A stretch of 8,266 nucleotides of DNA from Anaerotignum sp. (GCA_017442465.1 JAFRZQ010000365.1:1-8266), one strand, 5' to 3'; numbered from the stretch's first letter, positions 1 through 6,229 are shown. Numbers and translations are program-made. Notes: generated from the sequence alone by a model not told the origin.

Positions 1-546
1 GATTTTGTGGATGAAGTGCTGAGTCATTTTGAAAAAGGCGATATCCTTCTGCTGCAGAATGAAGTGAATCTGTTGCCCTATATTGTGGAGCAGGCCTATG
101 CAAAGGGGATGCAGGTTGCACTGAACCCCTCTCCTTTCAATGAAAAACTGAGAGAAGTGGATCTGAAAAAGATCAGTATTTTCCTGCTGAATGAAGTGGA
201 AGGTGGTCAGATCACAGGCATGACAGACCCTGATGATGTACTGGCAAAGATGAGAGAAATGTTCCCCCATGCAAAGATTGTTCTGACCCTGGGTAAGGAT
301 GGCGCAAAATATGCAGAGGGTGATGTAACATATTATCAGCCTGTTTTCAAGGTGCAGGCAGTAGATACAACTGCGGCAGGCGATACCTTTACCGGTTATT
401 TTCTGGCAGGTCTGATCGACGGTATGGCGATCCCTGATGTGCTGAAAATGAGTGCCAAGGCATCCTCCATTGCGGTAACGAGAAAGGGCGCGGTGCAGTC
501 TATTCCTATGAAGGAAGAAGTGCTGGAAGCGTTGAAAGAACTGTGA
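1..546 (+). CDS. PfkB-family sugar kinase, ribokinase type (C-terminal part; 5' end outside window)
   Basis: The reading frame is open from base 1, so the gene begins upstream; 181 codons plus TGA are present, about the last three fifths of a usual 300-310 residue ribokinase. Family knowledge: these cytoplasmic enzymes phosphorylate ribose or a related sugar with ATP. Seen here are the NPSP segment, the NEVEG stretch that matches the ribokinase N-E/T-E motif, a TLGKDGA strand, and the PfkB signature DTTAAGDTF near 364-390, whose Asp (codon 382-384) is the expected catalytic base. The first Gly of the usual GAGD anion hole is Ala. The C-terminal run with GAVQSIP is also typical of ribokinases. 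A GTG at 7 is only an internal codon, not a start. Substrate is uncertain because the sugar-binding N-terminal part is missing; ribose or another pentose is most likely. A terminator follows 40 bases after the stop. Confidence 0.87.
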   Translation, partial: DFVDEVLSHFEKGDILLLQNEVNLLPYIVEQAYAKGMQVALNPSPFNEKLREVDLKKISIFLLNEVEGGQITGMTDPDDVLAKMREMFPHAKIVLTLGKDGAKYAEGDVTYYQPVFKVQAVDTTAAGDTFTGYFLAGLIDGMAIPDVLKMSAKASSIAVTRKGAVQSIPMKEEVLEALKEL

Positions 547-585
547 TGTTTGCATGAGCACATCTGAATAAAGTAAAAAAGAAAT

Positions 586-616
586 GATCTCCGGACTTTT
601 CCGGAGGTCTTTTTTT
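586..616 (+). terminator. Intrinsic terminator of the sugar kinase
   Basis: A 10-bp stem pairs 586-595 with 600-609 (one G-U pair), has a four-base loop, and is followed by seven T at 610-616. It separates the kinase from the MarR operon. Confidence 0.9.
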
Positions 617-661
617 GCAGGAAAAAGATTTGTGACAATCGAGGCAGTTTTGTCTCGTTTT

Positions 662-683
662 TTTTGTTGTTTGCTCAACAAAA
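662..683. promoter_or_regulatory. Candidate MarR operator: perfect inverted repeat over the -35 box
   Basis: TTTTGTTG (662-669) and CAACAAAA (676-683) are exact reverse complements separated by six bases. The repeat covers the -35 element and the first part of the spacer. MarR-family dimers bind palindromes of this size and usually sit next to their own gene, so this is inferred to be the autoregulatory operator of the MarR protein encoded directly downstream. It is not followed by a T tract, so a terminator is unlikely. Confidence 0.65.
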
Positions 684-695
684 CGGGGATATAAT
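667..695 (+). promoter_or_regulatory. Promoter of the marR-adh-aldh operon
   Basis: A -35-like TTGTTT at 667-672 is followed after exactly 17 bases by a perfect -10 box TATAAT at 690-695. Transcription would start near 702, leaving a very short leader that holds the GGAGG ribosome binding site (705-709). The weak -35 and perfect -10 fit a promoter controlled by a repressor on the overlapping inverted repeat. Confidence 0.7.
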
Positions 696-719
696 AAACC
701 TGTTGGAGGCGAAAATGAA

Positions 720-1166
720 ATGAAAGAAAGCAGATTTGAATTATTCGATGGATTGATCGCGGCTGCGGGGAAGACACTGCAGCGTATCAAAACAAATAAA
801 ATGGAGAAATATGGACTGGGAAGTACACACACGACCTGCCTGTGCAAATTGGGAAAGGCTGGAAATACCGGTGTGACGCAGAAGGAGCTGACAGAGCAGG
901 AAGGCATCGACCGCGCGCAGGTTTCCCGTATCCTGCGGGATCTGGAACAGCAGGAACTGGTAAAGACAGAGGGCGGATCTGCCTATAAAAAGAAATATTG
1001 CCTGACAGAAAAGGGATTTGCCGTGGCTAAAGAGATCGGAGATATAATTCTGGAAATCAATCAATATGTGAGTGAGGAGTTTTCCGGAGAAGAGATACAG
1101 GTATTTTACAGTGTATTATGCAGGATCAATGATAACCTGAAAAAAGCAGAAGAAAAATATTGCTGA
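720..1166 (+). CDS. MarR-family winged-helix transcriptional regulator
   Basis: A 148-residue protein with the MarR layout: an N-terminal helix for dimerisation, a winged helix-turn-helix at about residues 50-95 (TQKELTEQEGIDRAQVSRIL followed by the EGGSAYKKKYCLTEKG wing), and a long C-terminal helical pair. MarR proteins bind palindromic operators as dimers and are released by a ligand or by cysteine oxidation. Five cysteines are visible (C40, C42, C94, C134, C148), including a CxC pair, so thiol sensing is possible but unproven. The start at 720 is ten bases after GGAGG (705-709); an ATG at 715 in another frame gives only a two-codon ORF. The alcohol dehydrogenase start lies 23 bases after the stop, so the regulator is the first gene of the operon and probably controls it through the inverted repeat at 662-683. 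The inducing ligand cannot be read from sequence. Confidence 0.9.
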   Translation: MKESRFELFDGLIAAAGKTLQRIKTNKMEKYGLGSTHTTCLCKLGKAGNTGVTQKELTEQEGIDRAQVSRILRDLEQQELVKTEGGSAYKKKYCLTEKGFAVAKEIGDIILEINQYVSEEFSGEEIQVFYSVLCRINDNLKKAEEKYC

Positions 1167-1189
1167 TAAAGCAGGAAAGAGGAATACAA

Positions 1190-2398
1190 ATGAAACTTGG
1201 AGAGAAACTTTTCTGCAGGGTATTTCAGGGGTTATTTCGAGCGGCTCTGCCTGTACTGCCCTACAGAGAACCTAAAATTCTGAAGGAAGTGAAGATGATC
1301 CCGAAATTACTGCAGCAGAAAAAGATCAAGCGTGTTCTTCTGGTGACAGACCCCGGGGTACGCGGCCTGGGGCTGACTAACAGGCTGGAACTGGGACTAA
1401 AGGAAGCGGGCATCAAATGTGCTGTATATGATAAAGTCGTGGCGAACCCTACGATCATCAATATTGAAGAGGCAAGAAAACTGCACCTGAAAAGCGGTGT
1501 CCAGGCGATCATTGCTTTTGGCGGCGGCTCTGCCATGGACTGTGCGAAGGTGACAGGCGCGAGGGTGGTAAAACCCAGACAGCCTGTTTATAAAATGAAG
1601 GGTCTGCTGAAAATCAGGAAGAAACTGCCTCTTTTGATCGCTGTGCCTACCACAGCCGGAACGGGCAGCGAAACCACACTGGCGGCTGTCATTACGGATG
1701 CTGGGACAAAACATAAATATCCCATCAATGACTTTTCTCTGATCCCTCATTATGCAGTTCTGGATTATCATGTGACACTGGGCCTGCCCAAAAGTATTAC
1801 AGCCACAACGGGCATGGATGCCCTGACTCATGCGGTGGAAGCCTATATTGGCAGAAGTACCAATGCATATACCAGAAAAATGGCAGAAGATGCTACAAAG
1901 CTGATTTACGAAAATTTGAAAAATGCTTATGATGATGGTAAGAACAGAGAGGCAAGAAGTAATATGCTGGAGGCGGCATACTGTGCCGGTGTAGCGTTTT
2001 CACGCTCCTATGTGGGCTATGTCCATGCGGTAGCCCATTCTCTGGGCGGGCAGTATGGAGTGCCCCATGGGCTTGCAAATGCGGTCCTGCTGCCATATTT
2101 CCTGGAGGAATATGGTACGGCCTGTCAGGCGAAACTGGCAAAACTGGCCCGTTTTGCGGGCATGGTGCCCAGGCATACCAGTGACTACCGTGCAGCAGCG
2201 TATTTTATCCAATGGGTGAAGGATATGAATGCATATATGGGTATCCCTACAAAAATCAAGGAGATCCGGCTGGCAGATATCCCTGTCATGTCTCAGCACG
2301 CAGCGGCAGAGGGGAATCCCTTATATCCTGTGCCTGTGCTGATGGATCAGGGAGAACTGGCGGAAATGTATGAACGAGTGATGGAAAGAGGCGAATGA
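1190..2398 (+). CDS. Iron-containing (group III) alcohol dehydrogenase
   Basis: A 402-residue NAD(P)-dependent dehydrogenase of the Fe-ADH family, which interconverts primary alcohols or diols and aldehydes in the cytoplasm. Visible motifs are the nucleotide-binding GGGS (residues 111-114), PTTAGTGSE, the family signature GMDALTHAVEAY and HAVAHSLGG...PHG. By alignment from memory with E. coli FucO, the metal ligands would be D210, H214, H279 and H293, all present, so the enzyme should be active. Length is normal for the family. The start chosen is ATG 1190, seven bases after a GAGG site; a TTG at 1160 in frame would overlap marR and has no good ribosome binding site. It sits between the MarR regulator and an aldehyde dehydrogenase that starts one base after its stop, so the two enzymes probably act in sequence on the same aldehyde. 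The actual substrate and direction are unknown. Confidence 0.92.
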   Translation: MKLGEKLFCRVFQGLFRAALPVLPYREPKILKEVKMIPKLLQQKKIKRVLLVTDPGVRGLGLTNRLELGLKEAGIKCAVYDKVVANPTIINIEEARKLHLKSGVQAIIAFGGGSAMDCAKVTGARVVKPRQPVYKMKGLLKIRKKLPLLIAVPTTAGTGSETTLAAVITDAGTKHKYPINDFSLIPHYAVLDYHVTLGLPKSITATTGMDALTHAVEAYIGRSTNAYTRKMAEDATKLIYENLKNAYDDGKNREARSNMLEAAYCAGVAFSRSYVGYVHAVAHSLGGQYGVPHGLANAVLLPYFLEEYGTACQAKLAKLARFAGMVPRHTSDYRAAAYFIQWVKDMNAYMGIPTKIKEIRLADIPVMSQHAAAEGNPLYPVPVLMDQGELAEMYERVMERGE

Positions 2399-2399
2399 T

Positions 2400-3770
2400 A
2401 TGCAGATCGAAAAAATCGTACAAAAGCAGAGGGCGTTTTTCAGAACAGGGAAGACCATTCCTTTGGCTTATCGTAAAATTGCCTTGAAAAGATTGGCCCG
2501 CACCATTCATGACCATGAAAATGATATTTATGCAGCCCTCAAGGCGGATCTGAATAAATCTGAAACAGAGGCATATATGTGTGAGATCGGCATGACGCTG
2601 GCGGAACTGACCCATATGCTGAAGCACATGAGCTGCTGGGCACAGAAGGCGTATAAACGGACGCCTCTGGCACAGTTTTCCGCCACCAGTTTCACCATTA
2701 AGGAGCCTTATGGCGTGGTTCTCATCATGTCGCCCTGGAACTATCCATTCCTGCTGACGATGGGACCTCTGATCGGGGCCATCGCTGCGGGCAACTGTGC
2801 GGTGGTAAAACCCTCTGCCTATGCTCCTGCCACTTCTCAGGTCATCAGAATGATTTTAAGAGAGTGTTTTGATGAAGAATACGTGGCGGTGGTAGAAGGC
2901 GGCAGAATGGAAAATCAGGCACTGTTAGACCAGAGATTTGACTATATCTTCTTTACTGGTGGAGTCAGCGTGGGTAAGGAAGTCATGGCAAAGGCGGCCA
3001 GACACCTGACTCCTGTAACGCTTGAACTGGGCGGAAAAAGCCCCTGTATCGTAGACAAAACAGCGAAACTGGATCTGGCGGCAAAACGTATCGTTTTTGG
3101 TAAACTGCTGAACTGCGGCCAGACTTGCGTTGCGCCGGATTATATTCTGGTGGATCAGGCGGTGAAAGAGGAATTCATCGGTTATCTGAAAAAGTGGATC
3201 ATGAAAATGTACGGTGAGAAAGCAACAGAAAACAAAACCTATGTAAAGATGATCAACCAGAAGCATTTTGACCGTGTGACAGGGCTGATCGATCCTGAGA
3301 AGGTGGTGTTTGGCGGCGGCTGGAACGAAGATACCATGCAGATCGAACCAACCATTATGGACAATGTGACCCCTGAGGATGCCATTATGCAGGAAGAGAT
3401 CTTCGGACCTGTGCTGCCTGTCATCTCTGTGGGAAATATGCAGGAGGCGGAAAGATTTATCTGCGACAGAGAAAAACCTCTGGCATTGTATCTGTTTACC
3501 CAGGACAGAAAGCTGGCAGACTGTTTTCTGAAGCATGTGCCTTTTGGCGGCGGCTGCATCAATGATACCATTATCCACCTGGCAACATCACACATGGGAT
3601 TTGGTGGTGTTGGCAACAGCGGTATGGGCAGTTATCATGGGAAGAAGAGTTTTGAAACCTTCAGTCATGAAAAAAGTATCGTGAAAAAGCATACCTGGAT
3701 GGACATGCCTTTCCGCTATGCGCCCTATGCTGGATGGCAGGATAAGCTGATCCGAATGTTTCTGAGATAA
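2400..3770 (+). CDS. Aldehyde dehydrogenase, class-3 (ALDH3) type
   Basis: A 456-residue NAD(P)-dependent aldehyde dehydrogenase that oxidises an aldehyde to a carboxylic acid. The length, the absence of the longer N-terminal arm, and the C-terminal SHEKSIVKK region fit the ALDH3 group (Bacillus YwdH-like and fatty or aromatic aldehyde enzymes). Catalytic residues are visible: N114 in PWNYPF, the TGG cofactor loop in FFTGGVSVGK, E209 in LELGGKSP, nucleophile C243 in NCGQTCVAP, and E333 in EEIFGP. It is not the CoA-acylating type. The start is one base after the dehydrogenase stop, with AGAGG (2387-2391) inside the upstream gene, so translation is probably coupled. With the alcohol dehydrogenase it would form a two-step alcohol-aldehyde-acid route. 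Aldehyde removal is as likely as a fermentation role. A terminator follows two bases after the stop. Confidence 0.92.
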   Translation: MQIEKIVQKQRAFFRTGKTIPLAYRKIALKRLARTIHDHENDIYAALKADLNKSETEAYMCEIGMTLAELTHMLKHMSCWAQKAYKRTPLAQFSATSFTIKEPYGVVLIMSPWNYPFLLTMGPLIGAIAAGNCAVVKPSAYAPATSQVIRMILRECFDEEYVAVVEGGRMENQALLDQRFDYIFFTGGVSVGKEVMAKAARHLTPVTLELGGKSPCIVDKTAKLDLAAKRIVFGKLLNCGQTCVAPDYILVDQAVKEEFIGYLKKWIMKMYGEKATENKTYVKMINQKHFDRVTGLIDPEKVVFGGGWNEDTMQIEPTIMDNVTPEDAIMQEEIFGPVLPVISVGNMQEAERFICDREKPLALYLFTQDRKLADCFLKHVPFGGGCINDTIIHLATSHMGFGGVGNSGMGSYHGKKSFETFSHEKSIVKKHTWMDMPFRYAPYAGWQDKLIRMFLR

Positions 3771-3771
3771 G

Positions 3772-3798
3772 AAAAGAGTCCGAATGGACTCTTTTTTT
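3772..3798. terminator. Intrinsic terminator shared by two convergent genes
   Basis: A 10-bp stem pairs 3772-3781 with 3786-3795 around a GAAT loop; seven T follow the GC core (3792-3798). It ends the MarR operon on the plus strand. On the minus strand the same hairpin follows the stop of the small membrane protein gene (3797-3799) and has a T-rich tail, so it probably works in both directions. Confidence 0.88.
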
Positions 3799-4102
3799 AA
3801 TGCATATTTTTGGCCTGAAACATGGCATAAATGAACCCGAAGGTATAGCAGAGGATGGAGATGGCAGCCAGAGGCTTTGGCATGACGCCGGTGGCTTTGG
3901 TGACTACAAAGCAGGCCAGCATCAGCCCTGCACTGAAAATGGAGGAAAGCAACACTTTTCGCATCAGGCTCAGGGCTGTTTTCTTTGCCAGGGGATCATC
4001 TGCAAATTCCTTCAGCAGTGTGGACTCATTTTTCAGCAGTTTGATGCTTTCCTTATAGAGGAAATAAGCGATGCCTGCCATGAAAAGGATATATATCAGC
4101 AT
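3797..4102 (-). CDS. Small three-helix membrane protein of unknown function
   Basis: A 101-residue protein with no family I recognise. Three hydrophobic segments can be seen at about residues 1-16, 50-69 and 77-95, separated by a charged loop (residues 17-49) rich in Lys and Glu and containing ADDPLAKK. The first segment starts at Met1, giving a membrane anchor rather than a cleaved signal peptide. The gene is supported by an excellent ribosome binding site: the minus strand reads AAGGAGG at 4116-4110, seven bases before ATG (4102-4100). Its stop overlaps the T tract of the shared terminator. An open frame of similar length on the plus strand (3800-4177) has no comparable ribosome binding site and looks like a shadow. 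It is transcribed alone, divergently from the amino acid permease. Function could be a small membrane-stress or transporter-associated protein, but nothing in the sequence decides this. Confidence 0.78.
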   Translation of the reverse strand: MLIYILFMAGIAYFLYKESIKLLKNESTLLKEFADDPLAKKTALSLMRKVLLSSIFSAGLMLACFVVTKATGVMPKPLAAISILCYTFGFIYAMFQAKNMH

Positions 4103-4133
4103 GGATGTGCCTCCTTAAGATCATATTTTTTAC

Positions 4134-4162
4134 AGTGTAACATTTTATGGGAGGAAAAGCAA
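4134..4162 (-). promoter_or_regulatory. Candidate promoter of the small membrane protein gene
   Basis: On the minus strand TTGCTT (4162-4157) lies 17 bases before TACACT (4139-4134), which is preceded by an extended -10 TGT. Transcription would start near 4127, just before the ribosome binding site. Both boxes are imperfect. Confidence 0.4.
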
Positions 4163-4182
4163 ATCTCTGCAGGATAAAAGGG

Positions 4183-4194
4183 TTTGTATACAAA
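4183..4194. promoter_or_regulatory. 12-bp perfect palindrome, possible GntR-type operator
   Basis: TTTGTATACAAA reads identically on both strands. It resembles the TTGTATACAA sites bound by FadR/LldR-type GntR regulators. It lies about 20 bp upstream of the candidate minus-strand -35 box and about 78 bp upstream of the candidate permease -35 box. No GntR gene is in the window, so the assignment is inference. Confidence 0.4.
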
Positions 4195-4271
4195 AGGCTT
4201 TAGCGGAGTAAAAGAAATTCGCGAAAAAAAGCCATGTACGGAAAAAAGAACAGGCAGTTTTGACGGAAAGG

Positions 4272-4300
4272 TTGAAAAAAGAGAAAGAAAGTGATACTTT
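4272..4300 (+). promoter_or_regulatory. Candidate promoter of the APC permease
   Basis: TTGAAA (4272-4277) lies 17 bases before TACTTT (4295-4300), which carries an extended -10 TG at 4292-4293. Transcription would start near 4307, giving a leader of about 70 bases. A TTGACG at 4260-4265 has no -10 at proper spacing. Confidence 0.5.
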
Positions 4301-4325
4301 TATAGGGCAAAGCACAACAGCGTCA

Positions 4326-4346
4326 ACGCGTGTGTGCGTGTGTGTA
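4326..4346. other. Alternating purine/pyrimidine tract (GT/GC-rich, Z-DNA type)
   Basis: Twenty-one bases alternate strictly between purine and pyrimidine, made of CG, TG and GC steps. This is the base pattern that favours left-handed DNA under negative supercoiling. It lies in the predicted permease leader, about 30 bases before the start codon. Whether it does anything is unknown. Confidence 0.6.
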
Positions 4347-4376
4347 ATAACGTAAAAAGGGAAGAAGGTTTATGAA

Positions 4377-5732
4377 ATGAATGAAGGTTTGGAAAAGAGA
4401 TATGGCTTATTGACAGCCATCGCCATGGTAGTTGGTATCGTAATCGGCAGTGGTGTATTCTTCAAAGCGGAAAAAGTACTGGTTGCAACAGGCGGTGACC
4501 TGCCTACAGGGCTTCTGGCATGGTTCCTGGGCGGTATGGTAATGGTCATCTGTGCCTATAACTTTGCGATCATGGCGACAAAGCATGAAAAGGTAAGCGG
4601 TGTTGTTGACTATGCGGAAGTGCTGGTTGGCCCCAGATATGCATACTTCTTTGCGTGGTTTGCAGCGGTGATCTATTTCCCTGCGATGACATCTGTTGTA
4701 GCATGGGTAGCGGCAAGATATTTTGGTGTACTGATGGGCTGGGAAATCGTTGGGCCTCAGGTTATGGTGCTGTCCGGCGTGTTCCTGGTAGGCAGCTATG
4801 TAATCAATGCACTGGCGCCGAAACTGGCCGGCAAACTGCAGGTAACAACAACAGTGGCAAAACTGATCCCTCTGTTCCTGATGGCCATCGTTGGTACTAT
4901 TTTCGGGATGAAAAATGGTGTGCTGTCCGCGAATCTGTCTTCCGGTGCCATCGTGGAAGTAAGCGGCAACCCTCTGTTTACAGCAGTGGTTGGTACCTGC
5001 TTTGCTTATGAAGGCTGGATCTGTGCAACATCCATCAACGCAGAGCTGAAGGATTCCAAGAAAAATCTGCCCCGTGCGCTGACATTCGGGTCTCTGTTTG
5101 TTGTGCTGGTGTATATGGTTTACTATGTTGGCCTGGCTGGTGCTGTTGAAAATGAAATCATGATGGCAGGCGGCGAAACAGGTGCAAGGATCGCTTTTGA
5201 GACTGTATTTACAAAATTTGGCGGTACACTGCTGTTTGTATTCGTTGTGATCTCCTGTCTGGGCACGCTGAATGGTCTGATGATGGCGAATACAAGATCC
5301 TTCTACGCAATGGCGGCAAGAAATGTCGGTCCCAGACCCCGCGTATTTGCAGTGGTGGATGAAGTGACAAAAATGCCTACAAACTCTGCACTGCTGGGTC
5401 TGATGATGGCTATGATCTGGCTGGCATATTTCTATGGTGCAAACCTGGCACCTGAACTGTGGTTTGGTCCTTTCTGCTTCGATAGTTCCGAACTGCCTAT
5501 CGTAACCATTTATGCAATGTATATCCCCATTTTTGTGATGCAGATGGTGAAGGAAAAAGAAATGAGCACAATGCATCGAATCGTGGCACCTGTTCTGGGC
5601 ATTATCGCCAGCTGCTTCATGGTGCTGGCAGCCATCGTTTCTCTGGGCAAAGCGATCATCTATTACATGATCCTGTTTGCAGTGGTTATGGTGATCGGTA
5701 TGCTGATGAAGAATTACGGTCATAATGAATGA
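4377..5732 (+). CDS. APC-superfamily amino acid permease
   Basis: A 451-residue integral membrane protein of the amino acid-polyamine-organocation superfamily, with about 12 hydrophobic segments and a short cytoplasmic N-terminus. The first helix carries the family motif GIVIGSGVFF (residues 20-29), where the unwound GSG part binds the substrate backbone. The conserved cytoplasmic loop INAELKDSKKNLPRA after helix 6 is also present, as is the ANTRSFYAMA segment after helix 8. Length and layout resemble LAT/SteT-type amino acid exchangers and related permeases, but the substrate cannot be assigned. ATG 4377 is chosen because an AGAAGG (4363-4368) stands eight bases upstream; ATG 4372 opens only a two-codon frame that overlaps this start. 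It is a single-gene unit with its own candidate promoter and a strong terminator. A 438-codon open frame on the opposite strand is a codon-bias shadow. Confidence 0.9.
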   Translation: MNEGLEKRYGLLTAIAMVVGIVIGSGVFFKAEKVLVATGGDLPTGLLAWFLGGMVMVICAYNFAIMATKHEKVSGVVDYAEVLVGPRYAYFFAWFAAVIYFPAMTSVVAWVAARYFGVLMGWEIVGPQVMVLSGVFLVGSYVINALAPKLAGKLQVTTTVAKLIPLFLMAIVGTIFGMKNGVLSANLSSGAIVEVSGNPLFTAVVGTCFAYEGWICATSINAELKDSKKNLPRALTFGSLFVVLVYMVYYVGLAGAVENEIMMAGGETGARIAFETVFTKFGGTLLFVFVVISCLGTLNGLMMANTRSFYAMAARNVGPRPRVFAVVDEVTKMPTNSALLGLMMAMIWLAYFYGANLAPELWFGPFCFDSSELPIVTIYAMYIPIFVMQMVKEKEMSTMHRIVAPVLGIIASCFMVLAAIVSLGKAIIYYMILFAVVMVIGMLMKNYGHNE

Positions 5733-5743
5733 TACAGATAATG

Positions 5744-5777
5744 AAAATATCCACCGAAAAAACGGTGGATATTTTTT
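5744..5777 (+). terminator. Intrinsic terminator of the APC permease
   Basis: A perfect 13-bp stem pairs 5744-5756 with 5763-5775 around six A, ending in TTTTTT (5772-5777). The flanking A and T make it potentially bidirectional. It stops only 9 bases before the next -35 box. Confidence 0.93.
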
Positions 5778-5786
5778 ATGATAATA

Positions 5787-5814
5787 TTGACATATGTCGA
5801 AATGGGTGTATACT
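5787..5814 (+). promoter_or_regulatory. Promoter of the DUF134-Mrp-NifX operon
   Basis: A perfect -35 box TTGACA (5787-5792) is followed after 16 bases by TATACT (5809-5814). Transcription should start near 5821. The promoter looks strong, and each copy of the 13-bp repeat lies where a bound protein could block it, which suggests repression. Confidence 0.75.
5790..5802. repeat. 13-bp direct repeat, copy 1, over the -35 box
   Basis: ACATATGTCGAAA. Its left half with the preceding G forms the palindrome GACATATGTC (5789-5798), and its right part TGTCGAA (5795-5801) equals the consensus Spo0A box. It overlaps the last three bases of the -35 element. Confidence 0.85.
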
Positions 5815-5825
5815 GGAGTAAAGCA

Positions 5826-5838
5826 ACATATGTCGAAA
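5826..5838. repeat. 13-bp direct repeat, copy 2, between start of transcription and ribosome binding site
   Basis: An exact second copy of ACATATGTCGAAA, 36 bp after the first in the same orientation. It lies just after the predicted transcription start and three bases before the ribosome binding site (5841-5848). Confidence 0.85.
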
Positions 5839-5855
5839 ATAAAGGAGGCGGTTCT

Positions 5856-6209
5856 ATGGCGAGGCCGAGAAAATGCAGACGTGTCTGCGGGATGCCCCGA
5901 AACAACAGTTTCGCCCCCATGGGTCTTTGGGATGGTACAGAAAGGATCATTATGGCGGTGGATGAATATGAGACCATTCGTTTGATCGATCTGGCAGGCT
6001 ATACCCAGGAGGAATGTGCCGAACAGATGGGAATTGCCCGTACGACGGTGCAGGGGATCTATAATGACGCAAGGCAGAAGCTGGCAGATGCACTGGTCAA
6101 TGGTAAAACATTATTTATCGAAGGCGGAGATGTGGATCTTTGTCAGCGGGAAAGTGCCGGCTGCGGCAGAAAATGCGGACAGATCTGTTGCAAAAAAGAG
6201 GGAAAATAA
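5856..6209 (+). CDS. DUF134 family DNA-binding protein with Cys-rich C-terminus
   Basis: A 117-residue protein of the DUF134 (PF02001) family. The hallmark N-terminus MARPRKCRRVCGMP is followed by a segment ending in VDEYETIRLIDLAG. Residues about 47-77 (YTQEECAEQMGIARTTVQGI) form a helix-turn-helix like sigma-factor region 4, and the stretch ADALVNGKTLFIEGG closes the family core. Eight cysteines are present: C7, C11, C54 and a C-terminal group C96, C103, C107, C111 and C112, which could bind a metal or an Fe-S cluster. The start at 5856 has AAAGGAGG seven bases upstream; an earlier in-frame ATG at 5778 would extend back through the promoter and is rejected. It heads the Mrp and NifX-type operon and is a likely regulator of it, perhaps through the 13-bp repeats. 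Family biochemistry is poorly known. Confidence 0.9.
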   Translation: MARPRKCRRVCGMPRNNSFAPMGLWDGTERIIMAVDEYETIRLIDLAGYTQEECAEQMGIARTTVQGIYNDARQKLADALVNGKTLFIEGGDVDLCQRESAGCGRKCGQICCKKEGK

Positions 6210-6229
6210 TATTTAGGAGATGAATACAA

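Noticed and set aside
1160..1189. TTG at 1160 as the start of the alcohol dehydrogenase.
   Set aside because: It overlaps the end of marR and lacks a well-placed ribosome binding site; ATG 1190 has GAGG seven bases upstream and begins a normal-length protein.
3800..4177. A 125-codon plus-strand frame opposite the small membrane protein gene.
   Set aside because: It starts inside the terminator region without a ribosome binding site and has low-complexity composition, whereas the minus-strand frame has AAGGAGG and three membrane helices.
4407..5723. A 438-codon open frame on the minus strand opposite the APC permease.
   Set aside because: Its translation is rich in His, Gln and Cys with no membrane or enzyme motif, has no convincing ribosome binding site, and follows from the codon bias of the real gene on the plus strand.
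5778..5855. An upstream ATG at 5778 extending the DUF134 protein by 26 residues.
   Set aside because: The extension runs through the promoter and both 13-bp repeats, and the family normally begins at the M(A/P)RPRK stretch encoded from 5856.
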